Notes: generated by a model from the letters alone, not told the origin. 28,138 nt of DNA from Phycisphaerae bacterium (GCA_002688155.1 NZCH01000127.1:1-28138); one strand, 5' to 3'. Numbered from the stretch's first letter, positions 14,577 to 21,977 are shown. A program made the numbers and translations.

Positions 14577-15107
14577 CTATTCCGCCTGCGCGAACGCGAC
14601 GGTGCTGTACCGCGCGCGGACCGCGGAGTTGAACGCGTTGACCACGTGCTGCCATCGCACGTTGCCGTCGGGTTTGATGACCACCGGGTGGTCCGGCTTG
14701 TAGGGGCCGGTCAAGCCGCGCGACGGATCATATTGCATCTGAATTAACTGATCGGAAAGTTCGGTGAACGTGGCGTACCCGCCGATACTGTCGATCGAAA
14801 GCCGCGCGCCGTGCAGGCCGGTCGACGCGAGCACGATCTTGATCGGGCGTTTGGGTTTGGGCGGTACCTTCGTCGTGGGTTGGCCCGTGCCCTTTGGCAG
14901 GTTTGCCGTCAGCACGCCTTCGTCCTGCACAAAACTGGCGGTGATCACGAAATAGATCAGCAGGAGAAAGATCACGTCGATCATGGACGTGAAGTTGAGT
15001 TGGATTTTGGTGGGTCCAATATCGCGTCGTGACCGCGCTGTCGTGTGGTCCACGGCTTCGTCCGTTGGTTTAGACGCGGCGGGTTGTGTTTCGTTGGATT
15101 CGGACAT
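14577..15107 (-). CDS. ExbD/TolR-family biopolymer transport protein (second copy)
   Basis: The start is ATG at 15107 (M-S-E-S-N-E-T); earlier in-frame codons lie inside the upstream gene's end. The product has 176 residues. A ~35-residue cytosolic N-terminus is followed by one membrane helix with the essential aspartate, Asp44, in F-T-S-M-I-D-V-I-F-L-L-L-I-Y-F. The periplasmic part is ~110 residues, with a Pro/Lys-rich linker (P-P-K-P-K-R-P) and a small alpha/beta domain ending V-R-A-R-Y-S-T-V-A-F. ExbD with ExbB forms an inner-membrane motor using the proton or sodium gradient to energise periplasmic partners. The N-terminal extension is longer than in the first ExbD. The gene starts 34 bases after the upstream ExbD stop. 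Confidence 0.9.
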   Translation of the reverse strand: MSESNETQPAASKPTDEAVDHTTARSRRDIGPTKIQLNFTSMIDVIFLLLIYFVITASFVQDEGVLTANLPKGTGQPTTKVPPKPKRPIKIVLASTGLHGARLSIDSIGGYATFTELSDQLIQMQYDPSRGLTGPYKPDHPVVIKPDGNVRWQHVVNAFNSAVRARYSTVAFAQAE

Positions 15108-15141
15108 TGTTGACCGGGCACAAGCGACCGGGGAAACAGGG

Positions 15142-15672
15142 TTAGTTGAAACGTTTCGCGTCGCGTTTGGTCTTTTCCGGCGTGAATGCGACGAGGTTGA
15201 CCTTGGCGATATTCGCGGCGGTGATCGCACTCATGACGGCCTGGACCTCGTTGTAGTACAACGCGCTGTCGGCGCGCAGTACGACTTCGAGCGACGGCCG
15301 ACCCTTGCCGTCTTTGGGACTGGCCTCGGCGGCGCTCGTCAGGTCCGCAGTCATGCTTGCCAGATCAGCCATTGGATACTCATCCATTCCGAGTTGAACC
15401 TTCGCGGCGGTGCCGTCGCGCATAAGCGGATTGTCGCGCGCCGTCTTCGGGTCAAACGGTTGTGGCGCCACGTTGATCACCAGACGATGCACTTCGCCCA
15501 ACTCGCGCGCCTTGGAGTCTTCCAACTCCGGCACGATCATCTCCACGTTTTCTTCCGTGATGATGTTGTTGACCAGCATAAAGAAGATGATCAGGAGAAA
15601 CGTCACGTCGATGAGCGACGTCATGTTCATCTCCGGAGTGGTCGGGCCGCGTTTGAAGATGCGTGAGGCCAT
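15142..15672 (-). CDS. ExbD/TolR-family biopolymer transport protein (first copy)
   Basis: This 176-residue protein has a short cytosolic N-terminus (MASRIFKRG) and one membrane helix, M-T-S-L-I-D-V-T-F-L-L-I-I-F-F-M-L-V, carrying the ion-coupling Asp22. The periplasmic domain is ~130 residues. Its last part, V-V-L-R-A-D-S-A-L-Y-Y-N-E-V-Q-A-V-M, fits the ExbD/TolR fold, where a strand-helix 'D...y..v..vm...' motif is typical. It has little linear similarity to the second ExbD beyond the helix, so the two are probably not a recent duplication and may form a heteromeric pair in one motor. It lies 105 bases after exbB; the spacer contains nothing I could identify. Confidence 0.92.
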   Translation of the reverse strand: MASRIFKRGPTTPEMNMTSLIDVTFLLIIFFMLVNNIITEENVEMIVPELEDSKARELGEVHRLVINVAPQPFDPKTARDNPLMRDGTAAKVQLGMDEYPMADLASMTADLTSAAEASPKDGKGRPSLEVVLRADSALYYNEVQAVMSAITAANIAKVNLVAFTPEKTKRDAKRFN

Positions 15673-15777
15673 GGGGGTGGACGATGGCTACGGGTTCGTG
15701 GTTGATGCTGTGCGGTGTCGGTCCATTGTCTGTTAGGCGTTTTGCCGTGGCCGTGGGTTTATGGTTGGGTACGCCGG

Positions 15778-16599
15778 TTACGACCCGTCGCCGGGTTGGG
15801 GCGTGGCGCGAGGTCGTGATGCTTTTTCGCCCCCGTCCCCGCCCCCGCTCGCGGACGTGCGCTTGCCGCCGGGTTTAAACGGGCGGAGCAGGTCCTCGGC
15901 AAGCAGTATGACGTCGCCGGTGATCGCGTCGATCTTGTTTCTGATAACTGAATAGCACGCCAGGGCCGGAATGGCGACGACCAGGCCCCACAACGTGGTG
16001 ACCAGGGCGGTGGAAATGCCTCCCGCAAGTATCGACGGGTCCGGTCTTCCGCCGGCTTCGACCAGCCCCTGAAACGCACGAATCATGCCATACACCGTGC
16101 CGAACAGGCCGATCATCGGCGAGATGTTGCCAATTACGTTCAGGTATTCGACGGGGCGCAGAATTCTGGCCGTCTCCGCGTCACCTGCCTCCTCGATCGC
16201 GCGTTGCATCGCGCCGTAGCCGTTCGCCGCCTCGTTCAGAGCGGCGGCCAGCAGGGTGCCCAGATAACTGTCGTCACTGTTGGCAAAGTCGATCGCCTCG
16301 CGATAGCGTTTCTCGGCGAGCATGCTTTCGACCTGTTGTTGCGTATCCTCGGGCGCCATCTCCGTTTGTCGATAGCGCGTGAACAGGTAAATGGCGAAGC
16401 CGATGCTCGCCATCGATGCGGCGAGCAATCCCCAGATGATGATGTTACCCAGCAGGTCGGGAGTCCAGAGGAACATCTGGAAGAAGCTGGTTCCGCCGTC
16501 CTGCGCCATGGCTGGCGAGGCGGCGACAAGCAGCATCGCTAATGCCGATACGACTGTGGCCACGCGAGACGGACGATGACTGATTCGGTGTTTAAGCAT
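15778..16599 (-). CDS. ExbB/TolQ/MotA-family proton-channel protein
   Basis: This 273-residue protein starts with a cleavable-looking signal, hydrophobic through V-S-A-L-A-M-L-L-V-A-A-S-P-A-M-A-Q, as many planctomycete and Bacteroidetes ExbB proteins do. Three membrane helices follow: ~50-72 (I-I-I-W-G-L-L-A-A-S-M), ~155-180 within V-I-G-N-I-S-P-M-I-G-L-F-G-T-V-Y-G-M, and ~195-220 within G-I-S-T-A-L-V-T-T-L-W-G-L-V-V-A-I-P. The last two contain the family's G-L-x-G-T-V and A-L-x-T-T-x-x-G-L-x-V-A-I-P signatures. The tail is Gly/Arg-rich and probably cytosolic. The protein forms the pentameric channel around the ExbD dimer. It begins 3 bases after the upstream TPR gene, so the genes are co-transcribed. 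Confidence 0.95.
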   Translation of the reverse strand: MLKHRISHRPSRVATVVSALAMLLVAASPAMAQDGGTSFFQMFLWTPDLLGNIIIWGLLAASMASIGFAIYLFTRYRQTEMAPEDTQQQVESMLAEKRYREAIDFANSDDSYLGTLLAAALNEAANGYGAMQRAIEEAGDAETARILRPVEYLNVIGNISPMIGLFGTVYGMIRAFQGLVEAGGRPDPSILAGGISTALVTTLWGLVVAIPALACYSVIRNKIDAITGDVILLAEDLLRPFKPGGKRTSASGGGDGGEKASRPRATPQPGDGS

Positions 16600-16602
16600 G
16601 GG

Positions 16603-17769
16603 CTACTCCGATTGTGATTGAAGCTGCTCGAGCCGCTTCGCCAGGGCGGGCTCTTCTGTGGCGTCGATATCGTTACTGGCCGTGTCGAACAATCGATTGG
16701 CGATGTCATGCCGGCCGATCTTCTGATGCACGTACCCGGCCTCCATCCACGATGGGCCTCGCCAGGTGGTGCTTCTTGGGTAGTAGATCACGACGCGCAA
16801 GAACGAGATGCCGGCGGTCTTGTACATTTTCAGATCGTCTGACTTCTCGGCGAGTCCAAGTTGCGCAAGGCCACGTTTGTACAGCAGTCGTGACATGCGT
16901 CCCGCCGTGTCGCCGCGTAACGCCTGGTCGACCATCGTGAGCGCTTCGTCGAACTTACCGTTCCAGAGTGCACGGGTGATCTTGTCTTTCGGATCCAGTT
17001 GTGTGCTCATGGCAATGGCAGGGTCGCCGACTAGTCTGTTTTTGCTGATTTGCGCCCGGGCGCGCTGTGCGGCCGCCTGGGCCGCAGCACGCGCCGCAGC
17101 GGCAGCGTCTGGCAACACAGCGTCGTCGGCGCGCGGCGCCGTCATCGCATCGTGATCACCCGCTGTGTTGTCACCGTCGTCCGGCTCGATGACGATCGTC
17201 AGGTCGAGCACCTGCTTGACCAGCTTGCCGACCTCGTCATCGCCCGGCTCGACGCCCAGAAGGTCCGCGTGCTCGGCGATGTTCTGCTTCTGCTCGTCGT
17301 CGGCATTGAGCAGGCTTTCCAGCGGCGGCTTCTGCAACAGAAAGGCATCAGCTTTTTCGCTGACCATGTCCAGGTAAATCCGCGTGGCGGACTCGGCATC
17401 ACCGAGGCGGTCCTGCACCTGGCCCAATTGATAACCCGCCCAGTGCTTGGCCCAGGGCTGGTGGGCGTTGTCGTACCACTGCTGCAGCGCCTCGGCAGCC
17501 GCCTCGTGATCGCCGGCATCCAGCGCCTCCTGCGCCGCGGCCGACGCCTTCTGGCGATCCAGCTTCAGTCCTTCAATCTGGTCCAGTCCCCGCTGCGCAT
17601 CAGCGCCTGCGGAGGTCGTGTAAAACAGTTGTCCGTCCGCGATCCCCGACACGATCACCTCTTCCACCCAATACCCCGCGATCTTCACCTGGTCCGCAGG
17701 CGCGGCGACCGCCAACGTCATTACGCAAAGTGCCGTCCAAACCACGACTTGTCCGATCGGTCGGTTCAT
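16603..17769 (-). CDS. Secreted TPR-like protein of the ExbB/ExbD cluster
   Basis: This 388-residue protein has a signal peptide (V-V-V-W-T-A-L-C-V-M-T-L-A-V-A-A-P-A). The mature part starts with a short beta-rich stretch, K-I-A-G-Y-W-V-E-E-V-I-V-S-G-I, and G-Q-L-F-Y-T-T-S-A-G-A, which looks like a small sensor or interaction domain. Helical TPR-like repeats follow at ~65-150 and ~265-380. Between them is an Ala/Arg helix (A-A-A-A-R-A-A-A-Q-A-A-A) likely to be an extended coil. No enzyme motif was seen. Position between the vWA gene and exbB, with 3 bases to exbB, implies that it works in the same periplasmic machine. No named family was recognised; the function is inferred from context only. 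Confidence 0.75.
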   Translation of the reverse strand: MNRPIGQVVVWTALCVMTLAVAAPADQVKIAGYWVEEVIVSGIADGQLFYTTSAGADAQRGLDQIEGLKLDRQKASAAAQEALDAGDHEAAAEALQQWYDNAHQPWAKHWAGYQLGQVQDRLGDAESATRIYLDMVSEKADAFLLQKPPLESLLNADDEQKQNIAEHADLLGVEPGDDEVGKLVKQVLDLTIVIEPDDGDNTAGDHDAMTAPRADDAVLPDAAAAARAAAQAAAQRARAQISKNRLVGDPAIAMSTQLDPKDKITRALWNGKFDEALTMVDQALRGDTAGRMSRLLYKRGLAQLGLAEKSDDLKMYKTAGISFLRVVIYYPRSTTWRGPSWMEAGYVHQKIGRHDIANRLFDTASNDIDATEEPALAKRLEQLQSQSE

Positions 17770-17864
17770 CGCATCTACCGTCTAAATGTTACCGATTTGT
17801 CCCGCCGTGCGTGCGCCCGGTCGGGCTACGGGCAACCTGCGGTTCGCCCGGGCATGTAGACACA

Positions 17865-18905
17865 CTATTCGATCCCCAGTTCGCGCCCGTCGATGTACGT
17901 GTATTGCCCTTTGTGCTGCTCGGCAATCTCCTCGAGCGTCGGCTTGAGGCCCCATTGCGTCAGGCGGTCAGGATACAGGAATTGAATGGTGTTGATGACC
18001 GTCCGACTCCTGCTGTTGGCGTGCTCGATTCGCGCGAGCAGTTGCTTCTGATCAACCTCGTACCGGCCCTGGCCGGTGATGTTGTCCGAGAGCAGGAAGA
18101 TCAGCTCAGGTTGGTACTGAAGCGCACGGGTGATGGCCTTCACCGGGTTCGACAGGCCGGTCGGGATCACGTTGCCGCCGGCAGGGTCGACCCATTCGAT
18201 GATCTTGAGCTTGTTCTCACTGGTCGCCTTCTTGAGGCGCGGCGGCGGAACCTCGATGTGATCTTCACCCTGGAAGAAGATGACGGTAAACGACTGGGCA
18301 TCCTTGAGTTCACTGATCGAGCGCTTGAGTTCCATGATGACGAAAGGGAAGGTGTCGATCAGGGAGCCTGATGCGTCAACAATGTAGATGATCTTCCTGG
18401 CGTTTCCGCCGAGGCCGAAGAACTGGGTCTCGAAGCTGGCGCCTCCCCCGCTGACGGCGGCAAATGCGCTGGGTTTGCCGCCCCCACCGCCCAACGCGCC
18501 GATGATCTTCATTTGACCCTTCGCCGGGGCAGCGATGTCCGACTGCGTCTGGCTTGGCGATCGGCTTACGGCACGCCGCGCCGCGGTGCGTCGTGTCTTG
18601 CTCGGTCGGCGCGTCGTCTTTTGCCGAAGCGGCGTGCCCGGCTTCTTGCTCAACACGGCGCTGGGAACGATGATCTTTTCCTCTTCATTCTTGATCGCAG
18701 CCGACCACACGATGAAGATCATCAGAATGACAAGCCCGACGTGCAGCAGGAACGACACACCCCAGGGCATGAGCGCCATCATCATGTCGTATGCTTCGTC
18801 GCCGGCGGTCGGATCTTCTTCCTCGACTTGCGCGTCGACCGGCGAGGGCGCAGCCCCGGGCGCTTGTGTGGGCTTGGTTGGATCGGCGAACGGGAACCAG
18901 GTCAT
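17865..18905 (-). CDS. Membrane-anchored von Willebrand factor A domain protein of the ExbB/ExbD cluster
   Basis: This 346-residue protein has an acidic ~45-residue cytosolic N-terminus, then one membrane helix (~48-70, P-W-G-V-S-F-L-L-H-V-G-L-V-I-L-M), then a Lys/Arg/Thr-rich linker (~87-125). That topology and the W-x-x-S-x-x-x-H sequence recall TonB/TolA-like N-termini, which contact ExbB/ExbD. A Gly-rich hinge precedes a vWA domain from ~170: K-I-I-Y-I-V-D-A-S-G-S-L gives the MIDAS D-x-S-x-S (Asp177, Ser179, Ser181), with Thr249 and Asp274 (L-L-S-D-N) completing the metal site. vWA domains bind protein ligands through a metal ion. It heads the gene train, so its product may be the energised arm. 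Ninety-five bases separate it from the next gene. Confidence 0.88.
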   Translation of the reverse strand: MTWFPFADPTKPTQAPGAAPSPVDAQVEEEDPTAGDEAYDMMMALMPWGVSFLLHVGLVILMIFIVWSAAIKNEEEKIIVPSAVLSKKPGTPLRQKTTRRPSKTRRTAARRAVSRSPSQTQSDIAAPAKGQMKIIGALGGGGGKPSAFAAVSGGGASFETQFFGLGGNARKIIYIVDASGSLIDTFPFVIMELKRSISELKDAQSFTVIFFQGEDHIEVPPPRLKKATSENKLKIIEWVDPAGGNVIPTGLSNPVKAITRALQYQPELIFLLSDNITGQGRYEVDQKQLLARIEHANSRSRTVINTIQFLYPDRLTQWGLKPTLEEIAEQHKGQYTYIDGRELGIE

Positions 18906-18994
18906 GGTTGGTTGCTCCGAGCGTCCGGCAGCCGGCGGGTCAGTAGCGCCAATTGCCAGGCTGAGGCATTGGGTGCGACTCCAATCGCTATTTG

Positions 18995-19014
18995 GCCGGG
19001 CACCAGTGCCCGGC
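18995..19014. promoter_or_regulatory. Inverted repeat in the divergent vWA / response-regulator intergenic region
   Basis: The sequence is GCCGGGCAC, two bases, GTGCCCGGC: a perfect 9-bp inverted repeat in the 259-base gap between the divergent starts at 18905 and 19165. It could be a dimeric-regulator operator or an mRNA leader hairpin for either gene. No T-run follows on either strand, so it is not a standard terminator. No convincing sigma-70 hexamers were seen nearby. Confidence 0.35.
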
Positions 19015-19164
19015 TGTTGTCGGCTGCACTATCGGACCACCAGTATTCAATCCGACTTGCGATGGATTGTCCACTCCACGCAGCCGCGGTTTCCCGGGGC
19101 CGGGGACATCGCCGGTTAACAGGCTGTTGCGATTGTCCGACATCCATATCGGGGAGGCTGTCAC

Positions 19165-19803
19165 ATGGACCGAACGTACACGATTCTGCTCGTCGCCGGC
19201 AACGCGATGATTGTTCGCGGGTTCGAGCATTTCATTCGGGCCCTGGGCCATGAGACGCGCGGCGCGGCGACAAGTTCCCAGGCCCAGGCTCTGGTGGCCG
19301 ACATCCAGCCGGCGTGCATCCTGCTGGACATGCACCTGGACGAGGGTGGCCTGCCCGGGCTGCAAGTCATCCCGCGGTTGCACCGCAAGGCCCCCAATGC
19401 CGTCATCGTGGCAATGTCCGCGGATGCGTCGTGGAACCTCGCGGCCGACGCGCTGCAGGCCGGCGCCTTTGTCTTCTGGCGCAAGTACGCCGCGATGACC
19501 GAACTCGTTCACGTCCTGGACGTGTCTCTGACTGAGCACAAGCACCGCACCGCCGGCGGCCACGTCGTTCCGCTGGACGAACTTGAGCGCGAAGCAATCC
19601 TCGAACGCATGTCCGCCAACCAGGGCAACGTCTCACAGACCGCACGTGAACTGGGTAAGACACGCGACGAGATGCGCAGGCTCATGAAGCGGCATCACAC
19701 TCTCGTTACGTGCGCTGCGGCGGTTGACCGCCACCACCGGCCGGATGCCGCATCCAGCACAACAGCAGAAACATTACGCTTGCGGCCACCGACATCGCCG
19801 TGA
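19165..19803 (+). CDS. Response-regulator-like protein with Fis-type HTH (RegA/ActR-like architecture, degenerate receiver)
   Basis: ATG at 19165 has GGAGG 7 bases upstream and gives 212 residues. Residues ~5-125 are a CheY-like receiver: the phospho-acceptor position is Asp55 (I-L-L-D-M-H-L), Ser85 lies in A-M-S-A-D-A, and Lys107 in F-W-R-K-Y. The acidic pair that binds magnesium at strand 1, normally D-D, is replaced by A-G-N (11-13), so ordinary phosphorylation is doubtful. Residues ~137-178 form a Fis-like helix-turn-helix (E-R-E-A-I-L-E-R-M, then N-V-S-Q-T-A-R-E-L-G-K-T-R-D-E-M). Receiver plus Fis without an AAA+ domain is the plan of RegA/PrrA/ActR redox regulators. There is no partner histidine kinase nearby. 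The last ~33 residues are low-complexity and overlap the convergent MFS gene by 98 bases, so the real function probably ends before them. Confidence 0.8.
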   Translation: MDRTYTILLVAGNAMIVRGFEHFIRALGHETRGAATSSQAQALVADIQPACILLDMHLDEGGLPGLQVIPRLHRKAPNAVIVAMSADASWNLAADALQAGAFVFWRKYAAMTELVHVLDVSLTEHKHRTAGGHVVPLDELEREAILERMSANQGNVSQTARELGKTRDEMRRLMKRHHTLVTCAAAVDRHHRPDAASSTTAETLRLRPPTSP

Positions 19804-20995
19804 TCAGCCAGAACGCGTGCGTCATCGACCACTGCGCCGCCACACCGGTAATTACCACACCGCCGATCCGCGCCAGACCCATCAGCACCTGGTAAATCCC
19901 CTGCATCGAGCTGCGGAACCACGGCTGCGCGTGATCGTTCACGTAGACCGGCGGCGCGATGTGCACGGTCAGCACCGTCGGCCCGTGAAGCACCTGCACG
20001 CCGATCGCCAGCAGCGGCACGCGCAGCACCGCCAACACAGCGCATCGCACCGCGTGCGCCACCGCGCCGAACAACATCACACCGGCCAGCCCCATCCGCC
20101 GGCGCAGTGGTGACAAGCCGAGCACGAAGAACACCTCTACCGCGACGCCCAGGCTCACGATCGGCCCGACGTGCCTGGCGGGCAACATCAGCTCGCCCGT
20201 CAGCAGCAGCGGGAAGAACGCGTAGAACGCGGTAATGCTCATTGTCATCACCGCAGAGCCAACGATGAACACGAGCATGTTCGGCCGCACCAGTTGCCGC
20301 AGCGCCGCGGCCGTCGGCAACATTGTCCGCACGGGTACAGCAGGCGCCGTGTCCAACCCCTCGCTCGCGCGGTCGTCCGGCGATCGACCAGCATCGGCGG
20401 GGTCGCCCACCGGCGCAGGTTGATCTGGTTCGGGTAGCGTCGCGCAGTTGATCATCCCCAACAGGCAGACCAACGCGCTGAGCATCACGCAGACCGACGT
20501 GTCGCAGTTGCGGCCTGTCGCGCCTGGCTCTGCGAGCAGCAGCGGTATCCCCAGGCAAGGCACAATGAACCCGATCGTGCCCCAGATTCGAAGATGCTGA
20601 TATCCCAGCGTCGTCGTTGGCGCACTTTGCACGTGCCGATGCAACACGTCGAAGCACAGTCCGTCCTGCAGCGCGAATATGGGACACAGGGCGACGCTTT
20701 GCAGGATCAGCACCACCACGACACCCACCATCGAATCGACCACCAGCACCACCGTCAGCGCTACGCCTGACATCAAATACGCCACCGCCATCAACTTCCG
20801 CGGCGACACGCGCAGGTCCGCCATCAGCGTCATAAGGATCGGCGTCAGCAGCCCGCCCACGTGCCACGCGCCAAGTGCCATGCCGATCTGTCCATCACTG
20901 AACCCTCGCTCTTTTGACAGATACACCGGCAAATACGGCAGCAACGCGCCGATCACCGCGAACGAAAGAAAATATTGAATCTTGATGGCGCGCAC
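19706..20995 (-). CDS. Major facilitator superfamily transporter (MFS_1-like group)
   Basis: This 429-residue protein has about twelve hydrophobic helices in two sets of six. The N-terminus, K-I-Q-Y-F-L-S-F-A-V-I-G-A-L-L-P-Y-L-P-V-Y-L, and the following G-F-S-D-G-Q-I-G belong to the group that includes phenylpropionate- and nucleoside-type permeases. Loop 2-3 has a weak M-A-D-L-R-V-S-P-R-K version of the MFS G-x3-D-R-x-G-R motif. The central cytosolic loop (~195-235) is expanded and rich in Asp/Pro/Ala. The substrate cannot be told from sequence. It is the last gene of a minus-strand run, 47 bases after the ferritin-like gene, which may place it in an iron- or redox-related operon, though that is speculative. 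Confidence 0.85.
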   Translation of the reverse strand: MRAIKIQYFLSFAVIGALLPYLPVYLSKERGFSDGQIGMALGAWHVGGLLTPILMTLMADLRVSPRKLMAVAYLMSGVALTVVLVVDSMVGVVVVLILQSVALCPIFALQDGLCFDVLHRHVQSAPTTTLGYQHLRIWGTIGFIVPCLGIPLLLAEPGATGRNCDTSVCVMLSALVCLLGMINCATLPEPDQPAPVGDPADAGRSPDDRASEGLDTAPAVPVRTMLPTAAALRQLVRPNMLVFIVGSAVMTMSITAFYAFFPLLLTGELMLPARHVGPIVSLGVAVEVFFVLGLSPLRRRMGLAGVMLFGAVAHAVRCAVLAVLRVPLLAIGVQVLHGPTVLTVHIAPPVYVNDHAQPWFRSSMQGIYQVLMGLARIGGVVITGVAAQWSMTHAFWLITAMSVAASVMFLLLCWMRHPAGGGGQPPQRT

Positions 20996-21042
20996 GAGGC
21001 GTCAGACTTGTGGCCCCCGACGTTTGACTTTTCGACTTGCGA

Positions 21043-21507
21043 CTACATTCCTGCATCCAGTTCCGCCAGAAAGCCCTTAAACAGCCGGCGATGTTCCTCC
21101 TCGTCGCCTTTGAGTGTGACGCACATGTCCTGCGTCACCGGGTCGACCACATCGGCGGCCTCGATGATATCTTGATACTGGTTCACCGCCGCTTCCTCGG
21201 CTTCGATGACACCCACGACGATCGACCGTACGTCCAGCGGGTCGTCCGGCGGCTGCATTTTCGCCTGAGCGAACTTCAGACCCATCGAGCCGGGCACCGC
21301 GCCTTCAAGCACTTTGATGCGGTTGCCCAACTGTTGCGCGTGCATCAACTCTTCATTGATGTCTGCCGCGAGTGCGTCCTTGATGTGCTTGGCACGGATG
21401 CCGTCCAGGTGAATCGAGTTGGCCACGTAGTTGATCGTCGTCTCGAGCTCCATACCGTACGCGGTGCGCAAGAGGTCGATGATTTGTTTGCGTTTGGCAT
21501 CGTCCAT
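21043..21507 (-). CDS. Ferritin-like di-iron protein (bacterioferritin/Dps superfamily)
   Basis: The start is M-D-D-A-K-R-K at 21507, preceded by AAGGA; a longer frame from 21558 would run through an intergenic hairpin. The product has 154 residues. It is a four-helix bundle with di-iron ligand motifs: Glu in M-E-L-E-T-T-I-N-Y, E-x2-H in E-E-L-M-H-A-Q, Glu in V-I-E-A-E-E-A-A, and a second E-x2-H in D-E-E-E-H-R-R-L-F. Such proteins oxidise and store iron or reduce peroxides in the cytosol. The subclass (ferritin, bacterioferritin or rubrerythrin-like) is not settled; no rubredoxin cysteines are present. It lies between a 2[4Fe-4S] ferredoxin gene and an MFS gene on the same strand, so electron supply by the ferredoxin is plausible. 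Confidence 0.82.
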   Translation of the reverse strand: MDDAKRKQIIDLLRTAYGMELETTINYVANSIHLDGIRAKHIKDALAADINEELMHAQQLGNRIKVLEGAVPGSMGLKFAQAKMQPPDDPLDVRSIVVGVIEAEEAAVNQYQDIIEAADVVDPVTQDMCVTLKGDEEEHRRLFKGFLAELDAGM

Positions 21508-21531
21508 GATGGGTCCTTCATTTCGTGCGAA

Positions 21532-21563
21532 GCCGCTTGCGGCTGCGTTTACCCGCAAGCGGC
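21532..21563. repeat. REP-like palindrome, copy A
   Basis: GCCGCTTGCGG at 21532-21542 and CCGCAAGCGGC at 21553-21563 form a perfect 11-bp inverted repeat with a 10-base loop, followed by a G-run. It lies between ferredoxin and ferritin-like genes. A closely similar element lies at 25148-25208, so this is probably a dispersed repeat, which could also stabilise or attenuate the transcript here. Confidence 0.6.
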
Positions 21564-21578
21564 GGGGGGCAGGGCGTT

Positions 21579-21863
21579 TTACTTTTTGGCGGGCTCGCCT
21601 TGTAGTGCATGCTGGTACTGTTCAAACTGCAGCATTTCGTTCGTGGGCACCATAGTAATGCAGTCCCAGGGACAGACCTGCGAGCAAAGGGTGCACCCGA
21701 TGCACCGAGGCAGGTCGATCGTGCAAACCGGCAACACCGACTCGTGATGCTGGCCGGGGAACTTGTCAATGCAGTCCACCGGACAAACACACACGCACGC
21801 CTCGCACCCCGTGCACATGTCCTCATCCAGGAGCGCCAGTTGTTTGGGTAGTTTTTTCGCCAT
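21579..21863 (-). CDS. 2[4Fe-4S] ferredoxin
   Basis: The start M-A-K-K-L-P-K-Q at 21863 gives 94 residues; a GTG three codons earlier is also possible. Two complete cluster motifs of type C-x2-C-x2-C-x3-C-P are present: C-T-G-C-E-A-C-V-C-V-C-P and C-I-G-C-T-L-C-S-Q-V-C-P. The first contains an extra Cys in its x3 stretch. The middle insert (K-F-P-G-Q-H-H-E-S) and the ~20-residue Gln/Glu-rich tail are longer than in clostridial ferredoxins, similar to RnfB- or NuoI-type pieces. It is a low-potential electron carrier in the cytosol. The partner is unknown: a pyruvate-dehydrogenase remnant lies upstream and a ferritin-like gene downstream on the same strand. Confidence 0.9.
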   Translation of the reverse strand: MAKKLPKQLALLDEDMCTGCEACVCVCPVDCIDKFPGQHHESVLPVCTIDLPRCIGCTLCSQVCPWDCITMVPTNEMLQFEQYQHALQGEPAKK

Positions 21864-21977
21864 TGCAATCACCAGACAAGTCGCAAGTGCCGTATTGTAG
21901 GCATGATCGGGAATCAGGTGTCACTCCCAAAGCCCGCGGACAGTCGCCCATGGACAAGTTGAAAGTCCCTGAATCCA

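Noticed and set aside
11638..18905. Possible Zorya-type or other MotAB-like anti-phage system
   Set aside because: The cluster has ExbB/ExbD and vWA but no ZorC/ZorD-like helicase or nuclease, and the partners have signal peptides, so they are periplasmic.
19695..20867. 390-codon minus-strand frame overlapping the MFS gene
   Set aside because: Extreme Arg/Ala/Gly/Asp composition typical of an out-of-frame reading; the MFS frame has proper membrane helices.
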